In this document: one piece after another, positions 1-5,467 of the stretch
Layout: each line of letters begins with the position of its first letter
How positions within the stretch are numbered: position 1 is the stretch's first letter
Assembly (NCBI GenBank): GCA_016208665.1
Contig: JACQXT010000080.1
Span: 1 to 6,464 of the forward strand
Reading direction: 5' to 3'
DNA: 6,464 bases
Source: Chitinivibrionia bacterium
GTDB taxonomy: Bacteria; Krumholzibacteriota; Krumholzibacteriia; WVZY01
Program-made: the position numbers and the translations under genes
Notes under the pieces: generated by a model
Seen by the model: only the letters and a program-made list of their open reading frames with translations
Databases searched by the model: none
Told to the model about the DNA's origin: nothing

Positions 1-170
1 TAGAAGCCCTTTTGATCGTTCACGGTGAAGGAGGGGGTGCGCTCGGTCTTGAAGGGCGACAAGCCCATATATTCGCGGCCCGCGCGCTTCAGCTTCACGC
101 GCCGCTCTACGATACGGCTGACAGGCAGGCGGCTGCGGATTTCATCGAGCAGATCGGGCGGATATCGCAT
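1..170 (-). CDS. dnaG: DNA primase DnaG, N-terminal fragment (cut by window edge)
   Basis: DnaG synthesises the RNA primers that start leading and lagging strands at the replication fork, working with the DnaB helicase. On the minus strand an ATG at 170-168 opens a frame that runs off the left edge after 56 codons. It begins MRYPPDLLDEIRSRLPVSRI, continues with VERRVKLKRAGREY, then GLSPFKTERTPSFTVNDQKGF. This matches the start of alphaproteobacterial DnaG (LPVSxVVxRRVKLKKAGREW, then PSFxVNDQKGFYH). Only the first part of the zinc-binding domain is present; the RNA polymerase (TOPRIM) and helicase-binding domains lie outside. A good Shine-Dalgarno (GGAGG, plus-strand 180-184) sits nine bases upstream and fixes the start. 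The usual first two zinc ligands (Cys and His of CPFH in E. coli) are replaced here by Ser38 and Lys41. The gene is transcribed away from the proteases. Identification is firm although only about a tenth of the protein is visible. Confidence 0.9.
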   Translation of the reverse strand, partial: MRYPPDLLDEIRSRLPVSRIVERRVKLKRAGREYMGLSPFKTERTPSFTVNDQKGF

Positions 171-179
171 GAAGGCTTG

Positions 180-184
180 CCTCC
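180..184 (-). promoter_or_regulatory. Ribosome binding site of dnaG
   Basis: Read on the minus strand this is GGAGG, nine bases before the ATG at 170-168. It supports the chosen dnaG start, which also matches the family N-terminus. Confidence 0.65.
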
Positions 185-282
185 GGCGAGGGATGTTGCG
201 AACAGGGCGGAAGGAAGAGTGAGCCTTGCCGGCCCTTATGACGTGATTCGCGGCGCGATTCGCAAATCGGCAAAGCGATGGC

Positions 283-319
283 CTGTCGTTTTCCGCGTTT
301 TCCCGCTATATAGAGCGGG
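283..319 (+). promoter_or_regulatory. Possible promoter of the first protease gene, with -10 inside a dyad
   Basis: GCTATATA at 305-312 resembles the -10 element of alphaproteobacterial housekeeping promoters (GCTAnAwC type) and would place the transcript start near 319-320, about 23 bases before the ATG at 343. The matching -35 region around 283-289 (CTGTCGT) is only a weak fit. The -10 sits inside an inverted repeat, CCCGCT at 302-307 and AGCGGG at 314-319, so the AT-rich core reads nearly the same on both strands and could also serve the divergent dnaG. This is inference from motif and position only. Confidence 0.3.
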
Positions 320-342
320 CTCCTAAAAAAGATGGACAGCCC

Positions 343-1047
343 ATGATCTTTCTCGCCATCGGACTTCTGGTCGTAAGCGTGGTGCTCTATGCCTTGACGG
401 GCGAAGGCGACACGATAGCTGGCTTGCCTCGCGAGGACTTCCCCCGGCTTGCAGCGCCGCTCTCAATTTTGATCTTCCTGATGGCCGGGGTTACGCGCCT
501 CTCAGTTGGAAGGGCCGCCGAAGCTCTGAAGGCGCTTGGAAGCTGGATGGCTATCGGTCTCGTTCTCGTTGCGCTTTACGCCTACCGCGCCGAAATCGGA
601 GAGGTGAGTGACCGCGTCGTGCAGGAATTGCAACCAGGCACCGTTCAAACGGTGTCGCAGGGTGCGGGCGGACGCGGCGCGGTCGTTAAGATAAGGAGAA
701 CGAGCGGCGGCCATTTCATCGCCAGGACTAAGGTAAATGGGCGCAGTGTGCGAATGATCGTCGACACCGGAGCTTCAACCGTCGTGCTTCGCCCGGAGGA
801 CGCACGCCGTGCGAGAATAGAGCTTGGCGCGCTGAGCTACACCGTGCCGGTCGATACCGCCAATGGCCGGGCTTTTGCCGCTCGCATCAAGCTCGACAAA
901 GTCACCGTGGGAGCGCTGACGATCGAGAATGTCGACGCTCTCGTAACGAGGCCTGGCGCGCTTCAGCAAAGCCTGCTCGGTATGAGTTTTTTAAGCCGTT
1001 TGCGGTCTTATGAATTCTCGGGAAATCAGCTCTTGATGCGGAGCTAG
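343..1047 (+). CDS. Membrane-anchored retropepsin-like aspartic protease (TIGR02281 type), copy 1
   Basis: Predicted 234-residue clan AA aspartic protease. The N-terminal part has three hydrophobic stretches, at about residues 2-19, 37-53 and 67-84, which should anchor it in the inner membrane. The C-terminal half (about 120-234) is the protease domain, with the catalytic motif MIVDTGAS (Asp141), a second hydrophobic strand region, and LLGMSFLSRL at 211-220, the conserved C-terminal motif of this family. Family members carry one catalytic Asp per chain, so a dimer is needed for an active site; the catalytic domain is expected on the periplasmic side. The substrate is not known. Only a weak Shine-Dalgarno (GATGGA, 331-336) precedes the ATG, but the start gives a sensible first membrane helix. 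A paralogous gene follows 54 bases downstream. No fixed gene symbol is in use. The family assignment is sure, the function is not. Confidence 0.87.
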   Translation: MIFLAIGLLVVSVVLYALTGEGDTIAGLPREDFPRLAAPLSILIFLMAGVTRLSVGRAAEALKALGSWMAIGLVLVALYAYRAEIGEVSDRVVQELQPGTVQTVSQGAGGRGAVVKIRRTSGGHFIARTKVNGRSVRMIVDTGASTVVLRPEDARRARIELGALSYTVPVDTANGRAFAARIKLDKVTVGALTIENVDALVTRPGALQQSLLGMSFLSRLRSYEFSGNQLLMRS

Positions 1048-1101
1048 GCGCTGCGCGCGTCCGCATCGTTGCTCTTGGGACAACGGATCGCGGTACGCGT
1101 T

Positions 1102-1740
1102 ATGGAAAGCCAGTCTCTTCAGCGGTGGGCTTTAAGCGAGATCCTGATTTGGATTGCTGCGGTTTCCGCTGGATATTTAACGTTTTCCTCGTTCGGGCAG
1201 TTCTACGACGGCGTTAGGCTGGCCGCCGCCCGCGCGGGGTATGCCCATTTTTTCGACATTAACATGAATGTGCCCGGTGTTCCGCGTTTCAGTACGCAGG
1301 TGCTTGCTTCAGCAGGCCCGCAGCTCCGGGGCACCATCGCCGCGAGGCCGAACGAGCCGGTCACCGCTCGCAAAGTCATCTTGAACGCAAACAATTATGG
1401 CCATTTCCACACCCTTGCCGAAATCAACGGCCGGCATGTGGATTTCATGACAGACACCGGCGCGACCTATGTGGCCCTCAGCTACGAAACCGCGCAGCAA
1501 CTGGGGCTCGCTCCGCAAAAGCTTCGCTTCGATGGCCGCTCGACGACGGCAAACGGTGTTGCCCGCGTTGCCTCCACGATAATTAACGCTATCCGCATTG
1601 GCGACATTTCGGTCAGCAACGTTCAAGCCGTGATCGCCGAGCCGGGCCGGATGACGCAAAATCTGCTTGGCATGAGCTTTATCAAGCAGCTCTCCGGCTT
1701 CGAGGTGAACGGCGGCACCACGCTCATCATGACAGAGTAG
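1102..1740 (+). CDS. Membrane-anchored retropepsin-like aspartic protease (TIGR02281 type), copy 2
   Basis: Second clan AA aspartic protease, 212 residues from the ATG at 1102. One hydrophobic segment near the N-terminus (about residues 13-32, LIWIAAVSAGYLTFSSF) should anchor it in the inner membrane. A linker of about 65 residues follows, then the protease domain with DFMTDTGATYVALS (catalytic Asp118) and LLGMSFIKQL at 188-197. It aligns with the upstream gene across the whole catalytic domain (GHF-x5-NG, DTGA, the alternating hydrophobic strands, LLGMSF), so the two arose by duplication, but it has one membrane segment instead of three and a different linker. The start is uncertain: a TTG at 1069 in the same frame would add 11 residues, and neither start has a clear Shine-Dalgarno. 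Co-transcription with copy 1 is likely, since I see no terminator in the 54-base gap. Its physiological substrate is unknown. Confidence 0.85.
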   Translation: MESQSLQRWALSEILIWIAAVSAGYLTFSSFGQFYDGVRLAAARAGYAHFFDINMNVPGVPRFSTQVLASAGPQLRGTIAARPNEPVTARKVILNANNYGHFHTLAEINGRHVDFMTDTGATYVALSYETAQQLGLAPQKLRFDGRSTTANGVARVASTIINAIRIGDISVSNVQAVIAEPGRMTQNLLGMSFIKQLSGFEVNGGTTLIMTE

Positions 1741-1845
1741 CAAGACTTGCCCCTGGCTTCGCTCACTGTCCGATCGCGGCAGCGTTGAGCTAAAATTCTT
1801 GCCGTATGACGCCGGTCCTACCGAAGTTCATCTGCGATAGTACAA

Positions 1846-1860
1846 TGGCAAATATCTTGG
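1846..1860 (+). promoter_or_regulatory. Weak sigma-54-like -24/-12 match
   Basis: TGGCA at 1846-1850 and TTGG at 1857-1860 have exactly the spacing of a sigma-54 promoter (TGGCAC-N5-TTGC), but the important C of the -12 element is G here and the base after TGGCA is A instead of C. No enhancer-binding regulator gene is in the window. It is recorded as a candidate only; a chance match is quite possible. Confidence 0.15.
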
Positions 1861-2001
1861 GGCAGTGCTAATAATCAGAAATTCGATCTCCAGTGAGCGT
1901 TTCGCTCATAGAGCTTACATGCCGCCCGGCACTACAGCGGCACGTGAGTGCACCATCTGCCAAGCAGAGTACGGTCTGGCGGTGAAAGGCCAGTGTGCGT
2001 T

Positions 2002-2009
2002 AAAGGAGG
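2002..2009 (+). promoter_or_regulatory. Strong ribosome binding site of the binding-protein gene
   Basis: AAAGGAGG lies eight bases before the ATG at 2018 and is a near-perfect Shine-Dalgarno. It decides the start of the binding protein against the in-frame upstream codons at 1865 (GTG) and 1919 (ATG), and fits the high expression normally needed for a binding protein. Confidence 0.85.
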
Positions 2010-2017
2010 AAGTCATA

Positions 2018-3379
2018 ATGTCAGAAGAAAAGCCCAGGAAATCGCGTAACCCGGCAACGGGCATAACACGCCGCACCGTAGTAAAGGGCGCTGGCGCGGC
2101 GGGACTAGCGGCAAGCGCTGGACCCTTTTTCTTCACCCGTCCAGCCCAGGCGGCAAAAACACTTAGAATATTGCAATGGAGCCACTTCATTCCCGGCTAC
2201 GACAAGTGGTTCAACACCCAATATGTTAAGGAATGGGGGGCCAAGAACGGCACCGAGGTGATTGTCGATAACATCAATTTGGGTCTCATTCCGTCCCGCG
2301 CCGCCGCTGAGGTCTCCGCTCAGAAAGGCCATGACCTCGTCATGTTCCTTGCCCCGCCTTCGGTCTACGAGGATCAGGTGGTGGACATGAAGGATGTCTA
2401 CGCCGAATGCGAAAAGAGATACGGCAAGCCAATCGATCTCGCGGTCAAGAGTACCTACAATCCTAAGACCAAGAAATACTTCGCTTTCTCCGATAGCTTC
2501 GTGCCCGATCCGGTCAACTACCGCACCGATCTTTGGGGCGACATCGGTATGACGCCAAACAGCTGGGACGATGTCCGCGCTGGCGGCAAGAAGATCAAGG
2601 ACAAGACCGGCATTCCCATTGGCATCGGCCTTTCGGCGGAACTCGACACGGCCATGGCAATGCGCGCCCTCATGTATTCCTTCGGCGCTTCCGAGCAGGA
2701 TGCCGAAGGCAATTTGGCGATCAACTCCAAGGAAACGCTCGAAGCGATCAAGTTCATGAAGGCGCTCTTCCAGGAGGCAGAGACGCCCGAGGTGCTGGCG
2801 TGGGATCCGTCCTCGAATAACCGTCAGATGCTCGCTGGCCGGTCGTCGCTCGTTCTCAACGCCATATCCGTTACCCGCACAGGGGAAAACGACAAGCTGC
2901 CGATCCATGAAAAGATCGCCGTCAGCAAAGCGCTGCAGGGGCCGGTGCGCAGAATCGGCCTCGAGCATGTTATGGACTGCTATGTGATCTGGAAGTTCTC
3001 GGAGAACATCGACGGCGCCAAGAAATTCCTTGTCGATTACATCGACAACTTCAAGCAGGGGTTCATGGCGAGCGAGTTCTATAACTTCCCCTGCTTCAGC
3101 CAGACCGTCCCTGACTTGAAGCAGCTCATTTCCAAGGATGCCAAAGCGGTTCCCGCTGACAAATATGCCGTCCTGGCCGATGTGCTCGATTGGGCAACGA
3201 ATGTGGGTTATCCTGGCTATTCCAATGCCGCGATCGACGAAACCTTCAACACTTGGGTTATCAATACGATGTTCGCTGAGGCAGCGACCGGGTCCGAGAC
3301 GCCCGAAAATGCGCTGAAACGGGCGGAAACGAAAATGAAGGCGATCTGGACGAAGTGGAAAGAGCGGAATATGATCTAG
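2018..3379 (+). CDS. Tat-exported ABC transporter substrate-binding protein (family 1, carbohydrate type)
   Basis: Periplasmic solute-binding protein of 453 residues that would capture the substrate and hand it to the permeases encoded downstream. The N-terminus is a twin-arginine signal: TRRTVVKG with Arg18-Arg19, a weakly hydrophobic Gly/Ala-rich core to about residue 39, and a probable signal-peptidase site after A-Q-A (43-45). The mature part starts with KTLRILQWSHFIPGYDKWF, the usual first beta strand and helix of family 1 binding proteins of sugar importers (MalE/UgpB-like). Aromatic residues that could stack on a sugar ring are frequent (for example W54, W173, W183, W262, W325). Cys131, Cys321 and Cys359 are an odd number for a periplasmic protein. 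The start at 2018 is set by a strong Shine-Dalgarno and gives a Tat signal of normal length. It is the first gene of the importer operon and is followed by a hairpin. The class is certain; the ligand cannot be named from sequence. Confidence 0.93.
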   Translation: MSEEKPRKSRNPATGITRRTVVKGAGAAGLAASAGPFFFTRPAQAAKTLRILQWSHFIPGYDKWFNTQYVKEWGAKNGTEVIVDNINLGLIPSRAAAEVSAQKGHDLVMFLAPPSVYEDQVVDMKDVYAECEKRYGKPIDLAVKSTYNPKTKKYFAFSDSFVPDPVNYRTDLWGDIGMTPNSWDDVRAGGKKIKDKTGIPIGIGLSAELDTAMAMRALMYSFGASEQDAEGNLAINSKETLEAIKFMKALFQEAETPEVLAWDPSSNNRQMLAGRSSLVLNAISVTRTGENDKLPIHEKIAVSKALQGPVRRIGLEHVMDCYVIWKFSENIDGAKKFLVDYIDNFKQGFMASEFYNFPCFSQTVPDLKQLISKDAKAVPADKYAVLADVLDWATNVGYPGYSNAAIDETFNTWVINTMFAEAATGSETPENALKRAETKMKAIWTKWKERNMI

Positions 3380-3400
3380 CAGCCTTCCCTCCTCCTTTTG

Positions 3401-3422
3401 GAGCCCGGCTTAAGCCGGGCTC
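3401..3422 (+). terminator. Perfect intercistronic hairpin after the binding-protein gene
   Basis: GAGCCCGGC at 3401-3409 and GCCGGGCTC at 3414-3422 form a perfect nine-pair GC-rich stem around TTAA, 22 bases after the binding-protein stop. No T-run follows (the next bases are TGTCCCGCC), so it is not a classical rho-independent terminator. In importer operons such hairpins commonly protect the 3' end of the binding-protein message or cause partial termination, so that more binding protein than membrane protein is made. That role is inferred here. A further copy of the left arm, GAGCCCGGC, occurs at 3440-3448 and could compete for the right arm. Confidence 0.65.
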
Positions 3423-3444
3423 TGTCCCGCCTTATGTTCGAGCC

Positions 3445-3476
3445 CGGCCGTGGAAGCATCGGCTGCGGCCGTGGAA
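3445..3476 (+). repeat. 11-base direct repeat in the leader of the ATPase gene
   Basis: CGGCCGTGGAA occurs at 3445-3455 and again at 3466-3476, a 21-base period, just upstream of the ATPase start at 3498. Two helical turns separate the copies, so a protein site is conceivable, but a small local duplication is equally likely. The repeat is exact; its function is unknown. Confidence 0.45.
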
Positions 3477-3497
3477 TGCAACGAAAACCTGAACGAT

Positions 3498-4526
3498 ATG
3501 GCTACTGTAGAAGTACGCTCCATCCGCAAAGAATTTGCCGAAACCTGCGCGGTGGACGGGATCGACCTTCTTGCCAAAGAAGGTGAATTTCTCGTCCTGC
3601 TCGGCCCCTCGGGCTGCGGCAAGACGACCCTGATGCGCATGATCGCGGGGCTTGAGCAGCCGACCGCCGGAGACATCGTGATTGGAGGCAAGGTGGTTAC
3701 GCACCTCCCTCCAAGGGCGCGCAATATTGCCATGGTGTTCCAAAGCTATGCGCTTTATCCGCATATGACAGTGGAGGGGAATATCTCTTTTCCTTTGCGC
3801 GCCGCAGGAATGCCGAGAGATCAGATCGAACGCAAGGTCGCCTGGGCGGCGAAGATGTTCGGGATCGAACGCTTTCTCAATCGCAAGCCGCGCCAGCTCT
3901 CGGGCGGCGAGCGCCAGCGTGTCGCGCTTGCCCGGGCTGTCGTGCGGGAGCCAGTGGCTTTCCTTCTCGACGAGCCCCTGTCCAATTTGGACGCCAAATT
4001 GCGCAACTCGGCGCGGGACGAGCTTAAGCATCTTCAGCGCGAACTCGCCACGACGATGATTTACGTCTCTCATGACCAAGCGGAAGCGATGGGACTAGGG
4101 GACCGGATCGCGATCTTAAATCAGGGTAAGCTCTGCCAGGTTGGCACGCCGCAGGAGATTTACCGCAATCCGGTCGATATTTTCACCGCGACCTTTATCG
4201 GGTCGCCGCCGATGAACCTCTTAGAGGATAAAGACAGCTATACCGGCTTCAGGCCGGAAGATTTCCTTCCGAAGGAAATCGGGGCGGACGGAAACACCGT
4301 CTCGTTCCCGTTCCGCGTCACCCGCGTCGAATATTTGGGGGCAGACCGTCTCGTTTATGGCGCGATTGAGGGGCGTACCGCCGCGACTCACGTCATCTCA
4401 AAGATGCCGACAATGCTCCGGACCGAAGTCAAAGCGGGCCAGCTCTACGATTTCAGTGTGCGCCAGGAGGATATAGCGCGCTTCGATCGCAGCACCGGCG
4501 CGAGGCTGTACGGAGCCAGACAATGA
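3498..4526 (+). CDS. Carbohydrate ABC importer ATPase, MalK/UgpC-like
   Basis: Cytoplasmic ATPase of 342 residues that powers the importer as a dimer. All nucleotide-binding motifs are intact: Walker A GPSGCGKTT (36-44), Q-loop Gln82 in VFQSYALYPHMTV, signature LSGGERQ (134-140), Walker B FLLDEP (155-160, catalytic Glu159), D-loop SNLD (162-165) and switch His192 in YVSHDQAEAM. Residues from about 235 on form the C-terminal OB-fold/TOBE region of CUT1 ATPases, with the GFRPEDF motif at 250-256; it is slightly shorter than in MalK. The ATG at 3498 is chosen because MATVEVRSIRKEF is the usual N-terminus; a GTG at 3450 in the same frame would add 16 residues of low-complexity type. No good Shine-Dalgarno precedes 3498, so initiation may be weak. 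The last bases overlap the next gene (ATGA). The family is certain; whether it serves only this importer is not known. Confidence 0.94.
   Translation: MATVEVRSIRKEFAETCAVDGIDLLAKEGEFLVLLGPSGCGKTTLMRMIAGLEQPTAGDIVIGGKVVTHLPPRARNIAMVFQSYALYPHMTVEGNISFPLRAAGMPRDQIERKVAWAAKMFGIERFLNRKPRQLSGGERQRVALARAVVREPVAFLLDEPLSNLDAKLRNSARDELKHLQRELATTMIYVSHDQAEAMGLGDRIAILNQGKLCQVGTPQEIYRNPVDIFTATFIGSPPMNLLEDKDSYTGFRPEDFLPKEIGADGNTVSFPFRVTRVEYLGADRLVYGAIEGRTAATHVISKMPTMLRTEVKAGQLYDFSVRQEDIARFDRSTGARLYGARQ
4512..4515 (+). promoter_or_regulatory. Ribosome binding site of permease 1
   Basis: GGAG inside the end of the ATPase gene, seven bases before the ATG at 4523. Together with the ATGA overlap it points to translational coupling of ATPase and permease. 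Confidence 0.6.
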
Positions 4527-5467
4527 CATCCGAGGCGGCAGCTTTAGCCGGAAAGGAGCATTCTGGCCCTGGATTTTGGTCCTCTTTCGCCGACAACGAA
4601 CGCTGGCTGTGGCCGGCCATGCTGGCTCCGGCCGTCCTTTATATTGTTCTTCTTGTGGGATTCCCGTTTTTCCTGTCGATCTATTACAGCTTCACCGATG
4701 TTACGGTTGGCGGCCGCGATCTGCACTTCGTTGGCCTCCAGAATTTCAACCGGATTCTGGAAAGCAGCACATTCTGGCTCGCATTGAAGAACACCATCAT
4801 TCTGACTGTGATTTCACAGGTCTGCATCCTGGTGATGGCCAGCATTCTTGCCCAGGCTCTCTCTGTGAACTTCCGCGGCAAATGGCTCGTCCGCCTTCTC
4901 ATCCTCCTGCCTTGGGTCGCCCCGATTGCATTGGGCAGCATAGGCTGGCTCTGGATTTTTGACTCAATTTATAGCGTCATCAATTGGACGGGGCGCGCGA
5001 TCGGCATCCTTGGCCCCAACGATTGGCCCATATGGCTCGGCCAGCCCAATTTGGCCATGGCCTCGATCATTATCGTGCAAATCTGGCGCATTCTGCCGCT
5101 TGCGACCGTCATTATTCTTGCGGGGCTGACTTCCATTCCGCAGGATCTCCACGATGCCGCCGCAGTGGACGGGGCCGGGCCTTTCCGGCGATATTTTCAG
5201 ATCACGGCTCCCTTGATCCGGCCGATCACACTCGTGGCTGTCCTGTTCGGCATCATCTTCACATTCACGGACCTGATCGTTGTGTTTGTGCTGACTCGCG
5301 GCGGACCTTACGATCAGACCCAGGTGCTCGCGACCTGGGCTTACTTCACAGGTATTCAAGGCGGCGATCTCGCCGGTGGAGCCGCAATTTCCTTATTCCT
5401 CTTCCCCGTGCTGGTTGCGGTTGCGATCATATTCCTCCGCTTCGCACGCCGTACGGAGGTCTTGTAA
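4523..5467 (+). CDS. Carbohydrate ABC importer permease 1, MalF/UgpA-like
   Basis: Inner-membrane permease of 314 residues, one half of the transport channel. Six hydrophobic segments are visible at about residues 33-56, 91-113, 121-145, 178-201, 234-257 and 285-306, the standard six-helix core. The cytoplasmic EAA loop that docks on the ATPase is at about 208-230 (DLHDAAAVDGAGP, then FRRYFQITAPLI), with the invariant Gly217. After helix 1 comes YYSFTDVTVGG, then FVGLQNFNRIL, typical of this subfamily (SFTD ... FVGLxNF). It lacks the large extra periplasmic loop and additional helices of E. coli MalF and so resembles UgpA. The start overlaps the ATPase stop by four bases (ATGA) and the stop overlaps the next gene by one base (TAATG). 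A sugar or polyol is the expected type of substrate. Confidence 0.93.
   Translation: MTSEAAALAGKEHSGPGFWSSFADNERWLWPAMLAPAVLYIVLLVGFPFFLSIYYSFTDVTVGGRDLHFVGLQNFNRILESSTFWLALKNTIILTVISQVCILVMASILAQALSVNFRGKWLVRLLILLPWVAPIALGSIGWLWIFDSIYSVINWTGRAIGILGPNDWPIWLGQPNLAMASIIIVQIWRILPLATVIILAGLTSIPQDLHDAAAVDGAGPFRRYFQITAPLIRPITLVAVLFGIIFTFTDLIVVFVLTRGGPYDQTQVLATWAYFTGIQGGDLAGGAAISLFLFPVLVAVAIIFLRFARRTEVL
5455..5459 (+). promoter_or_regulatory. Ribosome binding site of permease 2
   Basis: GGAGG within the last codons of permease 1, seven bases before the ATG at 5467. It fixes the start of permease 2 and supports coupled translation. Confidence 0.65.

Larger units (their letters stand above)
1741..2017. 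other. Intergenic region upstream of the ABC importer operon
   Basis: This 277-base stretch separates the proteases from the importer. I see no convincing gene, tRNA or rho-independent terminator. It holds short inverted repeats: TGAGCG/CGCTCA at 1894-1899 and 1903-1908; TGCCGC/GCGGCA at 1920-1925 and 1937-1942; TCTGC/GCAGA at 1956-1960 and 1964-1968; CTGGC/GCCAG at 1976-1980 and 1989-1993. CGCTCACTG at 1760-1768 is the reverse complement of CAGTGAGCG at 1891-1899. TACAAT at 1841-1846 could be a -10 element but lacks a good -35. The frame of the binding protein stays open back to about 1865, but the strong Shine-Dalgarno argues against translation from there. The promoter of the importer operon should be in this region. 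Confidence 0.5.

Noticed and set aside
12..326. Plus-strand open frames opposite dnaG and its upstream region
   Set aside because: They are the antisense of a clearly recognisable dnaG start and show no family resemblance.
1740..1750. GCAAG-AC-TTGC after the second protease gene as a terminator
   Set aside because: The loop would be only two bases and no T-run follows, so a stable terminator hairpin is not possible.
1865..2017. In-frame N-terminal extension of the binding protein (GTG 1865 or ATG 1919), including a stretch with three cysteines
   Set aside because: The near-perfect AAAGGAGG before the ATG at 2018 and a normal-length Tat signal from that start show the upstream part is leader; neither upstream codon has a Shine-Dalgarno.
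2105..2968. Long 287-residue minus-strand frame inside the binding-protein gene
   Set aside because: It is antisense to a well-supported gene; composition rich in His/Arg/Gly and lack of recognisable motifs fit a codon-bias shadow in GC-rich DNA.
3432..4079. 215-residue minus-strand frame opposite the ATPase gene
   Set aside because: The plus strand encodes all ABC ATPase motifs here; the minus-strand product resembles nothing I recognise.
4984..5466. Long N-terminal extension of permease 2 (frame open from 4984)
   Set aside because: This part is the out-of-frame reading of permease 1, Arg/His-rich and not membrane-like; the GGAGG at 5455 and TAATG overlap place the real start at 5467.
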